Part shown: one piece after another, positions 20,739 to 29,660 of the stretch
Numbering within the stretch: position 1 is the first letter of the stretch
Layout: every line of letters starts with the position of its first letter
From: Pedobacter duraquae
GTDB lineage: Bacteria; Bacteroidota; Bacteroidia; Sphingobacteriales; Sphingobacteriaceae
NCBI RefSeq assembly: GCF_004362245.1
Contig: NZ_SNWM01000003.1
Location: 310,001 to 374,000, forward strand
Reading direction: 5' to 3'
DNA: 64,000 bases
Notes under the pieces: generated by a model
The model's input: only the letters and a program-made list of their open reading frames with translations
Database searches by the model: none
Told to the model about the DNA's origin: nothing
Program-made: the position numbers and the translations under genes

Positions 20739-21953
20739 ATGGGAACTCATAATTATAATTTGACTGAGCAGTTTGAGTTTGCAGGTAAAGCAAAGACTTT
20801 AAGCATTGTAGGTATCGTTATCGGTATCGCTGCGATTGCCTACGGTTTTTCTGATCATGAACTTCATGAGCGGACGTTTGCAAACCTGTTATTAATGGGA
20901 TATTACTTTGCATGTGTATGTATGTCGGGTGCATTCTTTCTTGCTGTACAGTTTGTTGCACAAGCAGGCTGGTCGGCCTCGATCCTCCGTGTGCCTCAGG
21001 CAATGGCTAAAACATTACCAATTGCTGTAGTTATCCTGCTTGCCATCATCGGTGCAGGTCTATACACACATAATCTGTATCACCACTGGAATGCTCCAGG
21101 TTTAACGGATCCTAATAGTTCTAATTATGACAAACTGATCGATGGTAAATCGGCATTCTTAAATGTGCCTTTCTTCATGACCAGACAAGTTGTGTTTTTA
21201 GCTATCTATAGCTTCTTCGCTACGTTGCTTGCCAAGTTGTCTAATAACGAAGATCTGGAAGGTGGTTTGAATTCTTACAGAAAAAGCTTTAAATACTCTT
21301 GTATATTTCTGGTTATCTACGGATTTACTACACCAATCTTCGCTTTCGATACTGTGATGTCTCTTGAAGCACACTGGTTCTCTACCATGTTTGGTTGGTA
21401 CAACTTTGCTGCCATGTGGGTAAGCAGTCTGGCTACTATGGCTATCATCATTATCCTGTTGAGAAAAGCAGGTTATATGCCATGGGTAAACAACAGTCAC
21501 CTGCACAACTTAGGTCAGTTTATCTTCGGTTTTTCTATCTTCTGGACTTACGTATGGTTTGCACAGTTTATGTTGATCTATTATGCCAACATGCCTGAAG
21601 AGACTGTTTATTTCTACAAAAGATTTGAATATTATAAAATATGGTTCTTCCTGAACCTGTTCCTGAACTTCTTGTCGCCAGTGCTATTATTAATGGATCG
21701 TGACAATAAAAGACAGGAGAACGTATTGCTGTTTGTTTCTATCGTAGTACTTTGCGGTCACTGGATCGATTATTATCAGATGATTATGCCAGGTACAGTA
21801 GAACAACACAATGGATTTGGATTTATTGAGATCGGAACTGCTGTAGGTTTTGTAGGTTTGTTTACCTTTACCGTGTTAACCGCTTTAAGCAAGAAACCGT
21901 TGATTGCAAAAAATCACCCGTTATTGGAAGAAAGTTTGAATCACCATCTCTAG
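20739..21953 (+). CDS. actF: alternative complex III second quinone-type membrane subunit
   Basis: A 404-residue membrane protein with about ten helices, distantly related to ActC (NrfD superfamily) and specific to alternative complex III. It forms the second half of the membrane core and is thought to take part in a proton path. Typical family stretches are WSASILRVPQAMAKTLP and APGLTDPNSSNYDKLIDGKS, and PFFMTRQVVFLAIY. It is 15 bp after actE and 62 bp before coxB. Confidence 0.93.
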   Translation: MGTHNYNLTEQFEFAGKAKTLSIVGIVIGIAAIAYGFSDHELHERTFANLLLMGYYFACVCMSGAFFLAVQFVAQAGWSASILRVPQAMAKTLPIAVVILLAIIGAGLYTHNLYHHWNAPGLTDPNSSNYDKLIDGKSAFLNVPFFMTRQVVFLAIYSFFATLLAKLSNNEDLEGGLNSYRKSFKYSCIFLVIYGFTTPIFAFDTVMSLEAHWFSTMFGWYNFAAMWVSSLATMAIIIILLRKAGYMPWVNNSHLHNLGQFIFGFSIFWTYVWFAQFMLIYYANMPEETVYFYKRFEYYKIWFFLNLFLNFLSPVLLLMDRDNKRQENVLLFVSIVVLCGHWIDYYQMIMPGTVEQHNGFGFIEIGTAVGFVGLFTFTVLTALSKKPLIAKNHPLLEESLNHHL

Positions 21954-22015
21954 GATTAAGATAGAGGGCATATTAATTAATAGATATAGAAGTACAACGT
22001 ACTACTTTTAAGAAA

Positions 22016-23263
22016 ATGAGTTTAAGAAAATTTATAAGTAATAAGACAATAGCGGGTCTGGCAGTTATCCTAACTGTGTTTGCAAATACCAGTGTATTTG
22101 CGCAAGAAGCTGCTGCCACTGCTGCTGCGCCGGCAAAACCTATAGATATGGAACCTATCTATAAGTCTATAGCGTTCTATGCGCTCTTGTTTTTACTACT
22201 TTGCTTATTTATAGCAATTGTAGGTAAAGCGATCAGGGTATATGAGCTAACCAGAGAAGCTCAGGATAAACCTGCTGCAATTAACTGGAATGCCGTAAAC
22301 GCAAGTCTTTTTGCCTTATTCCTTATCGTAGGTTTATATGGCGTGTATTGGGAATATACGGTTCATGGTAACATGATCCTTCCTGAGGCAGCTTCAGAGC
22401 ACGGTAAGAAGATTGATGAGATGTTTAACCTGACATTGATCATCACCACTATCGTATTTATAGCAACACACATTATCCTGTTTGCATTCTCTTACTTCTA
22501 CAAACACAGTGGAAAAAGAAAAGCGTATTACTATCCACATAACAATGCATTAGAGCGCATCTGGACTATTATCCCTGCGGTAGTATTGAGTGTTTTGGTA
22601 TTGATGGGTTTCTTAACCTGGAGATCTATCTTCTATAAAGTGGAAGACCCTAACAACAAACCATTGAGCGTTGAAATTACTTCTCAGCAATTTGCATGGT
22701 CTATCCGTTATCCTGGAAAAGACGGTGTAGTTGGTGTGAAAAACTATAAAATGATTACCGGTACGAACGCATTGGGTATCGACTTTAAAGACAAAAATAA
22801 CCTGGATGATCAAACAGCAGATGAGCTTGTAATCCCGGTTAACAAACCAGTAAGATTGATCCTGACCAGTAAAGATGTACTGCACAGTTTCTACATGCCA
22901 AACTTCAGGGTTCAGCTGAACACAGTTCCTGGTATGGTGTCTTACTTCGAGTTTACGCCAACGATTACTACTGCAGATATGCAGGTTAAAACCAACGATC
23001 CGGCCTTTAAGTATTTGTTCTATTGCTCTAAAATCTGCGGATCAGGACACTATAACATGCAAAAGGTAGTAAGAGTTGTTTCTCAGGAAGAATACAATGC
23101 CTGGATTGTTAAACAACCAACGTATTTAAATAATGATTTGAGAAAGCAATTCAATTTGCCACTGGTAGCGGATCCTGCTGCGCCGGCTGCTGCAGCACCT
23201 GCAGATTCAGCTGCTAAGGATTCTTCAGCTGTTAAATCAAATCAATTGGCTTTAAAAAAATAA
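22016..23263 (+). CDS. coxB: cytochrome c oxidase subunit II (CuA)
   Basis: Receives electrons at the binuclear CuA centre. The 415 residues include a signal/first helix (to about residue 30), an extra helix near 50-72, the two canonical helices at about 90-115 and 135-160, and a periplasmic cupredoxin domain. CuA ligands are all present: His in VLHSFYMPNFR, and YCSKICGSGHYNM with two Cys, His and Met. Lys stands where many proteobacterial enzymes have Glu between the cysteines, common in this phylum. No fused cytochrome c domain; the C-terminal 35 residues are a low-complexity Ala/Pro/Ser tail. It is followed by coxA after 21 bp. Confidence 0.95.
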   Translation: MSLRKFISNKTIAGLAVILTVFANTSVFAQEAAATAAAPAKPIDMEPIYKSIAFYALLFLLLCLFIAIVGKAIRVYELTREAQDKPAAINWNAVNASLFALFLIVGLYGVYWEYTVHGNMILPEAASEHGKKIDEMFNLTLIITTIVFIATHIILFAFSYFYKHSGKRKAYYYPHNNALERIWTIIPAVVLSVLVLMGFLTWRSIFYKVEDPNNKPLSVEITSQQFAWSIRYPGKDGVVGVKNYKMITGTNALGIDFKDKNNLDDQTADELVIPVNKPVRLILTSKDVLHSFYMPNFRVQLNTVPGMVSYFEFTPTITTADMQVKTNDPAFKYLFYCSKICGSGHYNMQKVVRVVSQEEYNAWIVKQPTYLNNDLRKQFNLPLVADPAAPAAAAPADSAAKDSSAVKSNQLALKK

Positions 23264-23284
23264 TTCATACTGGAATAGCACATT

Positions 23285-25180
23285 ATGTCAACTATAACAA
23301 TACAAAATAATCAACACCACGATAGTCATGATGATCATGCTCATGGACATCACAAAGAGACATTCTTAAGCAAGTATGTTTTCAGCATGGATCATAAGAT
23401 GATCGCTAAGCAGTTCTTGATCACAGGTATCATTATGGCCGTTATTGCCATGGGCCTATCGATCTTGTTCCGTCTGCAACTGGCATGGCCTGACAGATCT
23501 TTCCCTATCCTGGAAACATTCCTGGGTAAATGGGCTGAAGGTGGCAGGATCCGTCCGGAGTTCTACCTGGCATTGGTAACCATACATGGTACCATCATGG
23601 TATTCTTTGTACTTACAGCTGGACTGAGTGGTACATTTAGTAACTTATTGATCCCGCTTCAATTGGGAGCACGTGATATGGCTTCGCCTTTCATGAACAT
23701 GTTATCTTACTGGTTCTTCTTTACTGCATGTGTGGTAATGATGTGTTCTTTCTTTGTTCAGACAGGTCCGGCAAGTGCTGGATGGACAGTTTATCCACCA
23801 TTATCTGCATTGCCTAAGGCCATTCCTGGTTCGGGTACTGGTATGACATTATGGTTGATAAGCATGATCTGCTTCGTTGTTTCTTCCCTGATGGGCGGTA
23901 TCAACTACGTGAGTACTGTATTGAACATGCGTACTAAAGGTATGGACCTTTGGAAAATGCCTTTGACAATCTGGGCTTTCTTCCTTACTGCTATTTTGGG
24001 TATCCTTTCTTTCCCTGTATTAGTTGCAGGTGTTGTGCTGTTGATCTTCGATAGAAGTTTCGGTACAAGTTTCTACTTATCCGATATCGTTATTGGTACA
24101 CAGGTATTACCAAATGAAGGTGGTTCACCTATCCTTTGGCAACACTTGTTCTGGTTCCTTGGTCACCCGGAGGTATATATTGTAATTATGCCAGCATTGG
24201 GTATTTCTTCTGAGGTTATCTCTGTAAACTCAAGAAAACCAATCTTCGGTTACCATGCGATGGTTTATTCATTGATTGGTATTACTATCCTGTCGTTTAT
24301 CGTATGGGGTCACCATATGTTCGTGACCGGTATGAATCCATTGTTAGGTGGGGTCTTCATGATCACAACGTTAATTATCGCTGTTCCTTCGGCAGTAAAA
24401 ACGTTTAACTACCTGGCAACGTTATGGAGAGGTAACATCCGTTTTACGCCTGCAATGTTGTTCGCTATCGGTTTGGTATCGTTCTTCATCTCGGGTGGTT
24501 TAACAGGTATTTTCCTTGGTAACGCTTCGTTAGACATTAACTTACATGATACTTACTTCGTTGTTGCTCACTTCCACCTTGTAATGGGGTCTGCAGCGAT
24601 CTTTGGTATGCTTGCCGGTGTTTATCACTGGTTCCCTAAAATGTTTGGTAGAATGATGAATGCTAAATTGGGTTACCTGCATTTCTGGTTAACTTTTATC
24701 TGTGCATACCTGGTATTCTTCCCGCTTCACTTCTTAGGTCTTGATGGTGTGCCACGTCGTTACTATGCATTCACCGAGTTTGAATTTATGCAGAAATGGG
24801 TTACTGTAAACATCTTCGTAACATGGGCAGCAATTATTGCAGCACTTGCTCAGGTTGCTTTCTTGTTCAACTTCTTCTATTCAATTTTCAAAGGTAAAGT
24901 TGCTCCTCAAAACCCTTGGGAAGCAAATACTTTAGAGTGGACTACACCAGTAGAACATTTACATGGCAACTGGCCTGGAGAGATCCCAACAGTATACCGT
25001 TGGCCATATGATTATAGCAAGCCAGGTGCTGAAGAGGATTTTATTCCTCAGACTGTTCCTTTCTCATTGACAATGAGCTCTAACATGCCACACGATTTTG
25101 AAGGCAATACAGAGGCAGAACGTATCCAGGAAGAATGGATGGCTGCACAGGAAGCAAAACAAAAAACAATAGTTGACTAA
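23285..25180 (+). CDS. coxA: cytochrome c oxidase subunit I
   Basis: The catalytic subunit that reduces oxygen and pumps protons; binds haem a and the haem a3-CuB centre. It is 631 residues with at least 12 helices. The CuB/cross-linked Tyr region WQHLFWFLGHPEVYIVIMP and the haem ligands in DTYFVVAHFHLV are intact. GHPEVY includes the K-channel Glu-type residue of A-type oxidases. The N-terminus is unusual: residues 10-24 are HHDSHDDHAHGHHK-rich, a possible metal-binding cytoplasmic tail. Last gene of the act-cox transcript, followed by a strong hairpin terminator. Confidence 0.97.
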   Translation: MSTITIQNNQHHDSHDDHAHGHHKETFLSKYVFSMDHKMIAKQFLITGIIMAVIAMGLSILFRLQLAWPDRSFPILETFLGKWAEGGRIRPEFYLALVTIHGTIMVFFVLTAGLSGTFSNLLIPLQLGARDMASPFMNMLSYWFFFTACVVMMCSFFVQTGPASAGWTVYPPLSALPKAIPGSGTGMTLWLISMICFVVSSLMGGINYVSTVLNMRTKGMDLWKMPLTIWAFFLTAILGILSFPVLVAGVVLLIFDRSFGTSFYLSDIVIGTQVLPNEGGSPILWQHLFWFLGHPEVYIVIMPALGISSEVISVNSRKPIFGYHAMVYSLIGITILSFIVWGHHMFVTGMNPLLGGVFMITTLIIAVPSAVKTFNYLATLWRGNIRFTPAMLFAIGLVSFFISGGLTGIFLGNASLDINLHDTYFVVAHFHLVMGSAAIFGMLAGVYHWFPKMFGRMMNAKLGYLHFWLTFICAYLVFFPLHFLGLDGVPRRYYAFTEFEFMQKWVTVNIFVTWAAIIAALAQVAFLFNFFYSIFKGKVAPQNPWEANTLEWTTPVEHLHGNWPGEIPTVYRWPYDYSKPGAEEDFIPQTVPFSLTMSSNMPHDFEGNTEAERIQEEWMAAQEAKQKTIVD

Positions 25181-25205
25181 AGCTGATCGCTGATCGTATT
25201 CATAT

Positions 25206-25254
25206 TGAGGTATCTGTTCGAGTAATATTTTACCGCAGATACCTCATTTTTTTT
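25206..25254 (+). terminator. intrinsic terminator after coxA
   Basis: Perfect 11-bp arms TGAGGTATCTG and CAGATACCTCA around a 19-nt loop, then T8. It ends only 14 nt before the ctaA ATG, leaving no room for a normal promoter between. Confidence 0.85.
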
Positions 25255-25268
25255 AAAAGTATTCCCCA

Positions 25269-26327
25269 ATGGTTTCTCAGTCCGAACGTAGGTTTGTAAG
25301 ACTTAACCTGATCACAATAGCAGTAACATTACTGCTTATTCTGGCTGGTGGTATTGTGCGCAGTACGGGCTCTGGCATGGGCTGTCCAGACTGGCCTAAG
25401 TGCTTTGGACAATACATCCCTCCAACGTCCGTTGAGCAGTTGCCGGCAGATTATCAGCAGAAATACGTTGCACAGCGGGTAGCTAAGAACGAACGTTTTG
25501 CGAAGTCGCTCGACAAAATGGGCAAAAAGGAACTTGCCGATAAAATCAGAAATGATAAAACCATCCTGATTCCTGAGCATTTCAACGCTGCTCAGACCTG
25601 GACAGAATATGGAAACAGATTGATGGGCGCACTTACTGGCTTTTTCCTGATTGGTCTTACTGTGTATTCATTTACCTATCGTAAAACCGCTAAACGGATA
25701 ATCTGGTTGAGTTTGTTTAACCTCGTTATGGTTGGCTTCCAGGCATGGCTTGGCTCTATTGTGGTATCCACAAATCTATTGGCCTGGGTTGTTACCGTTC
25801 ACATGCTGTTGGCTCTTGTTATACTTGCGGTATTAGTTTATACCTATAACTACGCCAGGGAAATGCATAGCGAGCCTGTTGTAGTGATTTCCAATGTGAC
25901 TTGGTTGCGCCTGCTTATATTTTTATCGCTTGTGTTAACGGTAGTGCAGATTGTGATGGGTACAGAACTGCGTGAAGCCATAGACTTTATTTCAAAATCT
26001 TTGGGCTATGATCAACGGAACACCTGGGTGCTCAAAGCAGGGTCTATTTTTGACTATCACCGTGATATGGCTGTTCTGGTGGCTGTGATAAGTGCGCTGG
26101 TTTATAAATTTGTGGCTGATAAATTTGGTGGAAGGGCTACAGCTTTATTGGTGAGCAATTCTATTGTCATTGTTTTGATTGTTCAAATTGCAACTGGGAT
26201 TTTATTGTCTAACTTTGCATTGCCTCCTTACGCTCAGGCTTTACATATACTTTTTTCTACTACCTTATTTACCTTACAATTCTATTTGTACCTGTTGGTA
26301 TATAGAACCAGCACTTACAATAAATAA
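25269..26327 (+). CDS. ctaA: haem A synthase
   Basis: Oxidises the C8 methyl of haem O to the formyl group of haem A. A 352-residue COX15/CtaA protein with eight membrane helices. Conserved features are the N-terminal GGIVRSTGSGMGCPDWPKCFGQYIPP segment (read as two adjacent motifs), the His in EYGNRLMGALTGF, HMLLAL and the second-half HRDMAVLVA and QALHILFST histidines. The Cys pair in GCPDWPKC is kept. It starts the second respiratory gene run, directly behind the coxA terminator, and is 14 bp before ctaB. Confidence 0.94.
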   Translation: MVSQSERRFVRLNLITIAVTLLLILAGGIVRSTGSGMGCPDWPKCFGQYIPPTSVEQLPADYQQKYVAQRVAKNERFAKSLDKMGKKELADKIRNDKTILIPEHFNAAQTWTEYGNRLMGALTGFFLIGLTVYSFTYRKTAKRIIWLSLFNLVMVGFQAWLGSIVVSTNLLAWVVTVHMLLALVILAVLVYTYNYAREMHSEPVVVISNVTWLRLLIFLSLVLTVVQIVMGTELREAIDFISKSLGYDQRNTWVLKAGSIFDYHRDMAVLVAVISALVYKFVADKFGGRATALLVSNSIVIVLIVQIATGILLSNFALPPYAQALHILFSTTLFTLQFYLYLLVYRTSTYNK

Positions 26328-26341
26328 TTAACTATATAAGA

Positions 26342-27244
26342 TTGAAACAGTTTTTTTCAGACTTCTCGAAACTCATTAAATTCAGACTTACTTTTCTGGT
26401 GGTATTTTCTGCATCAGTAACTTTCCTGATCGGGTCAAAGATGCAGGTGTCAAGGGGAGCGATTGAAGGAATAGCCTGGGGGAATTGGTTGATTCTTATT
26501 GTGGGTGGGTTTTTCGTTACGGGAGCAGCAAATTGTTTCAATGAAATTATTGAAAAAGACCTCGACAGGCTAATGACACGTACGAAAGACAGGCCTATGC
26601 CAGCAGGACGTATGACAACAGGACAAGGACTTGTGTCAGGTTTATTGATGGGAATGCTGGGTACCTGGTTATTGGGTAAGCTTAACCTTGAAACAGGATT
26701 ATTGTCGGTCTTCTCAATTTTATTATACGCCTTTGCCTATACACCCCTCAAACGTAAATCAGTAATTTCTGTTTTTGTTGGCGCCATACCGGGGGCGTTG
26801 CCACCACTCATTGGATACCTCGCTGCATTGGGTAAAACGACCGATTTTTTAGCTGTAGATTATAACATAGCGATTGTTTTATTTCTGGTTCAGTTTGCGT
26901 GGCAGTTTCCACATTTCTGGGCGATTGCATGGGTGCTGGATGATGACTACAAACTGGCGGGGTTCAGACTGCTTCCAAGTGGGAAACGCGATCAAATCAG
27001 CGCTGTGGTTATTTTGATTACAACTTTACTGACTATACCTGCAGGACTGTTGCCAACATATTATGGATTTGGTGGATATTATGTAGGTGGTATCTCATTG
27101 ATCGCCGGTCTTTTCTTTTCTTATTATGGAGCACAGCTGGTTATCAAAAAGGATTTGGCTAGTGCCCGGAAGGTGATGTTCTGTTCATTCTTTTACCTGC
27201 CACTTGTTCAGCTCGCCCTATTATTTGATCTTATAGCAAAATAG
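26342..27244 (+). CDS. ctaB: protohaem IX farnesyltransferase (haem O synthase)
   Basis: Adds farnesyl to haem B to give haem O, the substrate of CtaA. A 300-residue UbiA-superfamily membrane protein; the prenyl-diphosphate Mg motif NCFNEIIEKDLDRLMTRT and the second acidic motif (VLDDDYKLAGFRLLP) are present. The start codon is TTG: no ATG or GTG lies between the in-frame stop at 26321 and the first membrane helix, and later ATGs would delete that helix. It sits 14 bp after ctaA and 5 bp before the next gene. Confidence 0.94.
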   Translation: MKQFFSDFSKLIKFRLTFLVVFSASVTFLIGSKMQVSRGAIEGIAWGNWLILIVGGFFVTGAANCFNEIIEKDLDRLMTRTKDRPMPAGRMTTGQGLVSGLLMGMLGTWLLGKLNLETGLLSVFSILLYAFAYTPLKRKSVISVFVGAIPGALPPLIGYLAALGKTTDFLAVDYNIAIVLFLVQFAWQFPHFWAIAWVLDDDYKLAGFRLLPSGKRDQISAVVILITTLLTIPAGLLPTYYGFGGYYVGGISLIAGLFFSYYGAQLVIKKDLASARKVMFCSFFYLPLVQLALLFDLIAK

Positions 27245-27249
27245 TATAT

Positions 27250-27828
27250 ATGGTACAATCAATCAATCAACACGAAGTGAAGCTCGATTTTAGGGCTAAG
27301 AAATTTATAATCTGGTTATTTGTTGTTTCTTCAACGATTATGTTTGGAGGATGGACAAGTTATTACATCGTTTTTGCAGCATCGAAAGGTAAGGGGCATG
27401 GTTTGGTACTTCCTGATCTTTTTATGTATAGCACAGGCGTGCTACTGGTAAGCAGTGTATGTTTATTTTTGGCCTCCAGAGCTTTCAGAAATCAGGAATT
27501 TTCGATGCAGAAGTTCTTTCTTTGGCTTACATTAGGTCTTGGTGTTATTTTCGCTTATTTACAAATCAGCGCATGGGGAACTCTGGTACAAACAGGAGCA
27601 GTTTTCTCGAACAATAACGCAGCAATTTCGTTGATCTATGTGGTCTCAGGATTTCACATTTTACACATTCTAGCAGGACTTGGATTGGTCTTGGGCAGCC
27701 TGTTCGGGGCCTACCGTAATATTTCTGTGGACAGACAGCAATTTCGGATGGAAATAACCTCGATTTTTTGGCATTTTATAGATATATTGTGGATATATCT
27801 GTATGTTTTTTTACTTTTGAACAGTTAG
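27250..27828 (+). CDS. cytochrome c oxidase subunit III (short paralogue)
   Basis: A 192-residue, five-helix haem-copper oxidase subunit III protein. It keeps the late family signatures GFHILHILAG and WHFIDILWIYLYVFLL. It lacks the first two helices of the long mitochondrial form, as many bacterial subunit III proteins do. It lies between ctaB (5 bp) and a second subunit III gene (30 bp). Which of the two joins the CoxAB oxidase cannot be told; they may both do so. Confidence 0.9.
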   Translation: MVQSINQHEVKLDFRAKKFIIWLFVVSSTIMFGGWTSYYIVFAASKGKGHGLVLPDLFMYSTGVLLVSSVCLFLASRAFRNQEFSMQKFFLWLTLGLGVIFAYLQISAWGTLVQTGAVFSNNNAAISLIYVVSGFHILHILAGLGLVLGSLFGAYRNISVDRQQFRMEITSIFWHFIDILWIYLYVFLLLNS

Positions 27829-27858
27829 ACTTTTTAACAAACTATTACAATTTTTAAA

Positions 27859-28566
27859 ATGGATTCATTATCACAATTAGATCAGGTTAAAACCGATCCA
27901 TGGAGTGGCGGCCGCTCACCTTGGTCTGTAGAGTATGGCAAAGTCATGATGTGGTTTTTCCTGCTATCAGATGCCTTTACTTTTTCTTCTTTACTGGTAT
28001 ACTACGGAGCACAACGTTTTACGAAATTTACATGGCCTGATCCGGATCTGGTATTCCAGTCTATCCCAGGTGTTATGGACAGCGGAGCTCCTTTGGTTTT
28101 CGTAGGTATCATGACTTTTATCCTGATCATGAGTTCAGTAACGATGGTACTTGCTGTAGAAGCAGGGCACAGACGTGCTAAAAATGAAGTAATAGGCTGG
28201 ATGATCGCTACAATTATTGGTGGATTCATGTTCTTAGGCTGTCAGGCTTTAGAGTGGACACACTTACACCACGAAGGTTTCTGGTGGGGATCTATTCCAG
28301 GACCTGAAGAGTTGAAACACTTCTATAATGGTGCAGTATCCGATATCGCAGCTTTACAGTTTGCAAATCTGTTCTTTACAATCACAGGATTCCACGGTTT
28401 CCACGTATTTAGCGGTGTAATTATCAACATCATTATTCTTTGCATGGTTATCAATGGTACTTTTGAAAGACGTGGTCACTACCTGATGGTAGAGAAAGTT
28501 GGTCTTTACTGGCACTTTGTAGACCTTGTTTGGGTATTCGTATTTACATTCTTCTATCTAGTTTAA
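27859..28566 (+). CDS. cytochrome c oxidase subunit III (long paralogue)
   Basis: A 235-residue subunit III protein in tandem with the shorter one. Signatures: FSSLLVYYGAQRF in helix 1, GFHGFHVFSG, and YWHFVDLVWVFVFTFFYL at the C-terminus. The middle has an extra segment (EWTHLHHEGFWWGSIPGPEELKHFYNG) absent from the neighbour. Subunit III stabilises subunit I and its oxygen channel. The pair are clearly divergent paralogues and not a recent duplication, as little sequence is shared outside the signatures. Confidence 0.93.
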   Translation: MDSLSQLDQVKTDPWSGGRSPWSVEYGKVMMWFFLLSDAFTFSSLLVYYGAQRFTKFTWPDPDLVFQSIPGVMDSGAPLVFVGIMTFILIMSSVTMVLAVEAGHRRAKNEVIGWMIATIIGGFMFLGCQALEWTHLHHEGFWWGSIPGPEELKHFYNGAVSDIAALQFANLFFTITGFHGFHVFSGVIINIIILCMVINGTFERRGHYLMVEKVGLYWHFVDLVWVFVFTFFYLV

Positions 28567-28577
28567 TCATCAATCAC

Positions 28578-28934
28578 ATGTCAGATCATAACATACATAC
28601 AACAGACGAGCATGCTCATGATGAGCACGCCGGACTAAGCAAAGCCAAAATATGGCAGGTATTTGGAATTCTTTTGCTGATCACGGTAATTGAATTTATC
28701 ATCGCCCTTTGGGTATTGCCAAACGGTTACCTTTCACACCATGTAGGTAACTTCGTATATATCGCGTTAACTTTAGTAAAAGCGTTCTATATCGTAGCCT
28801 ATTTTATGCACTTGAAATATGAGAAATTAGGATTGCAGCTTTCACTAACTGTATCCTTTATATTTATCTTTTACTTTATCACGCTAATGCTTATTGAAGG
28901 CGGCTATTTGCACTTACATATGCCATTTCAATAG
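28578..28934 (+). CDS. cytochrome c oxidase subunit IV family membrane protein
   Basis: A 118-residue protein with three membrane helices (about 24-44, 52-75 with the signature LVKAFYIVAYFMHLKYE, and 82-103), the CoxD/subunit IV fold. The N-terminal tail MSDHNIHTTDEHAHDEHAG is rich in His, Asp and Glu, like that of CoxA. The ATG at 28578 is preferred; the earlier ATG at 28530 overlaps the preceding gene and would add an unlike hydrophobic stretch. It is followed at once by the SCO-like gene (stop and next ATG are adjacent). Confidence 0.88.
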   Translation: MSDHNIHTTDEHAHDEHAGLSKAKIWQVFGILLLITVIEFIIALWVLPNGYLSHHVGNFVYIALTLVKAFYIVAYFMHLKYEKLGLQLSLTVSFIFIFYFITLMLIEGGYLHLHMPFQ

Positions 28935-29642
28935 ATGAAGAATTTCTCTATAAAGAAAATATTAATCCTGGTCACCATTTTAGCGGTACCGGGATTTTTA
29001 TATTATTTACTACAGGATAAAGGTAAAAACAGGTATAGACCGCTTCCTTTTTTCGGTCCTAAAATTGTGGCCAATACCTTCCATAGTGTTAGGGGGAAAA
29101 AGGTTCCCGACACATTGTACCATCAGATCGCTGACTTTAAATTGCTGGATCAGAAAGGATCCGTAGTAAGCTGGGATACTTATAAAGGGAAGATCCTGAT
29201 TCTTAATTTATTCTATACAAAGGGTACTAACTTCGGAGTAACCTATGCAAATAAGGCAATCAAGGCTTTCGAATTCACCTACGGTAAAAACAGAATCTTA
29301 AATTTTGTAAGTGTCAGTATTGACCCGCTACATGATACACCAGCTGTGCTCGATCCTTATGCGAAGCAATTGGAAGCTAAATACCGGAAATGGGATTTCC
29401 TGACTGGTGATAGTGCCCAGGTATATAATCTTGTAAACAAACAGCTGTTTATTGATGCATTGCAAACAAAAGATGCCAATGGACAGAAATTTATCTACAG
29501 CAATCTGTTTGTCCTGATTGATCCACAACACCGGATCCGCGGCTATTATGAAGCGACAAGTCAGGAAGCGCTCTCTAAACTTGACGATGAGATTAAAGTA
29601 CTCATTACGGAAGAACTAAGAAATAATACAGACGGAAGATAA
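28935..29642 (+). CDS. SCO1/SenC-like membrane-anchored protein without copper ligands
   Basis: SCO proteins deliver copper to the CuA site of oxidase subunit II. This 235-residue protein has an N-terminal anchor (about residues 7-27) and the thioredoxin-like SCO core (SVSIDPLHDTP and LIDPQHRIRGYY are clear). The CxxxC motif of SCO (as in TSCPTIC) is replaced by T-K-Gly97-T-N-F-Gly101, the conserved His aligns with Tyr188, and there is no cysteine in the whole protein. It therefore cannot bind copper or do thiol redox chemistry in the known way. Position inside the oxidase assembly operon suggests a structural or chaperone role. Confidence 0.88.
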   Translation: MKNFSIKKILILVTILAVPGFLYYLLQDKGKNRYRPLPFFGPKIVANTFHSVRGKKVPDTLYHQIADFKLLDQKGSVVSWDTYKGKILILNLFYTKGTNFGVTYANKAIKAFEFTYGKNRILNFVSVSIDPLHDTPAVLDPYAKQLEAKYRKWDFLTGDSAQVYNLVNKQLFIDALQTKDANGQKFIYSNLFVLIDPQHRIRGYYEATSQEALSKLDDEIKVLITEELRNNTDGR

Positions 29643-29660
29643 TTCCGGAATCCAAATACA

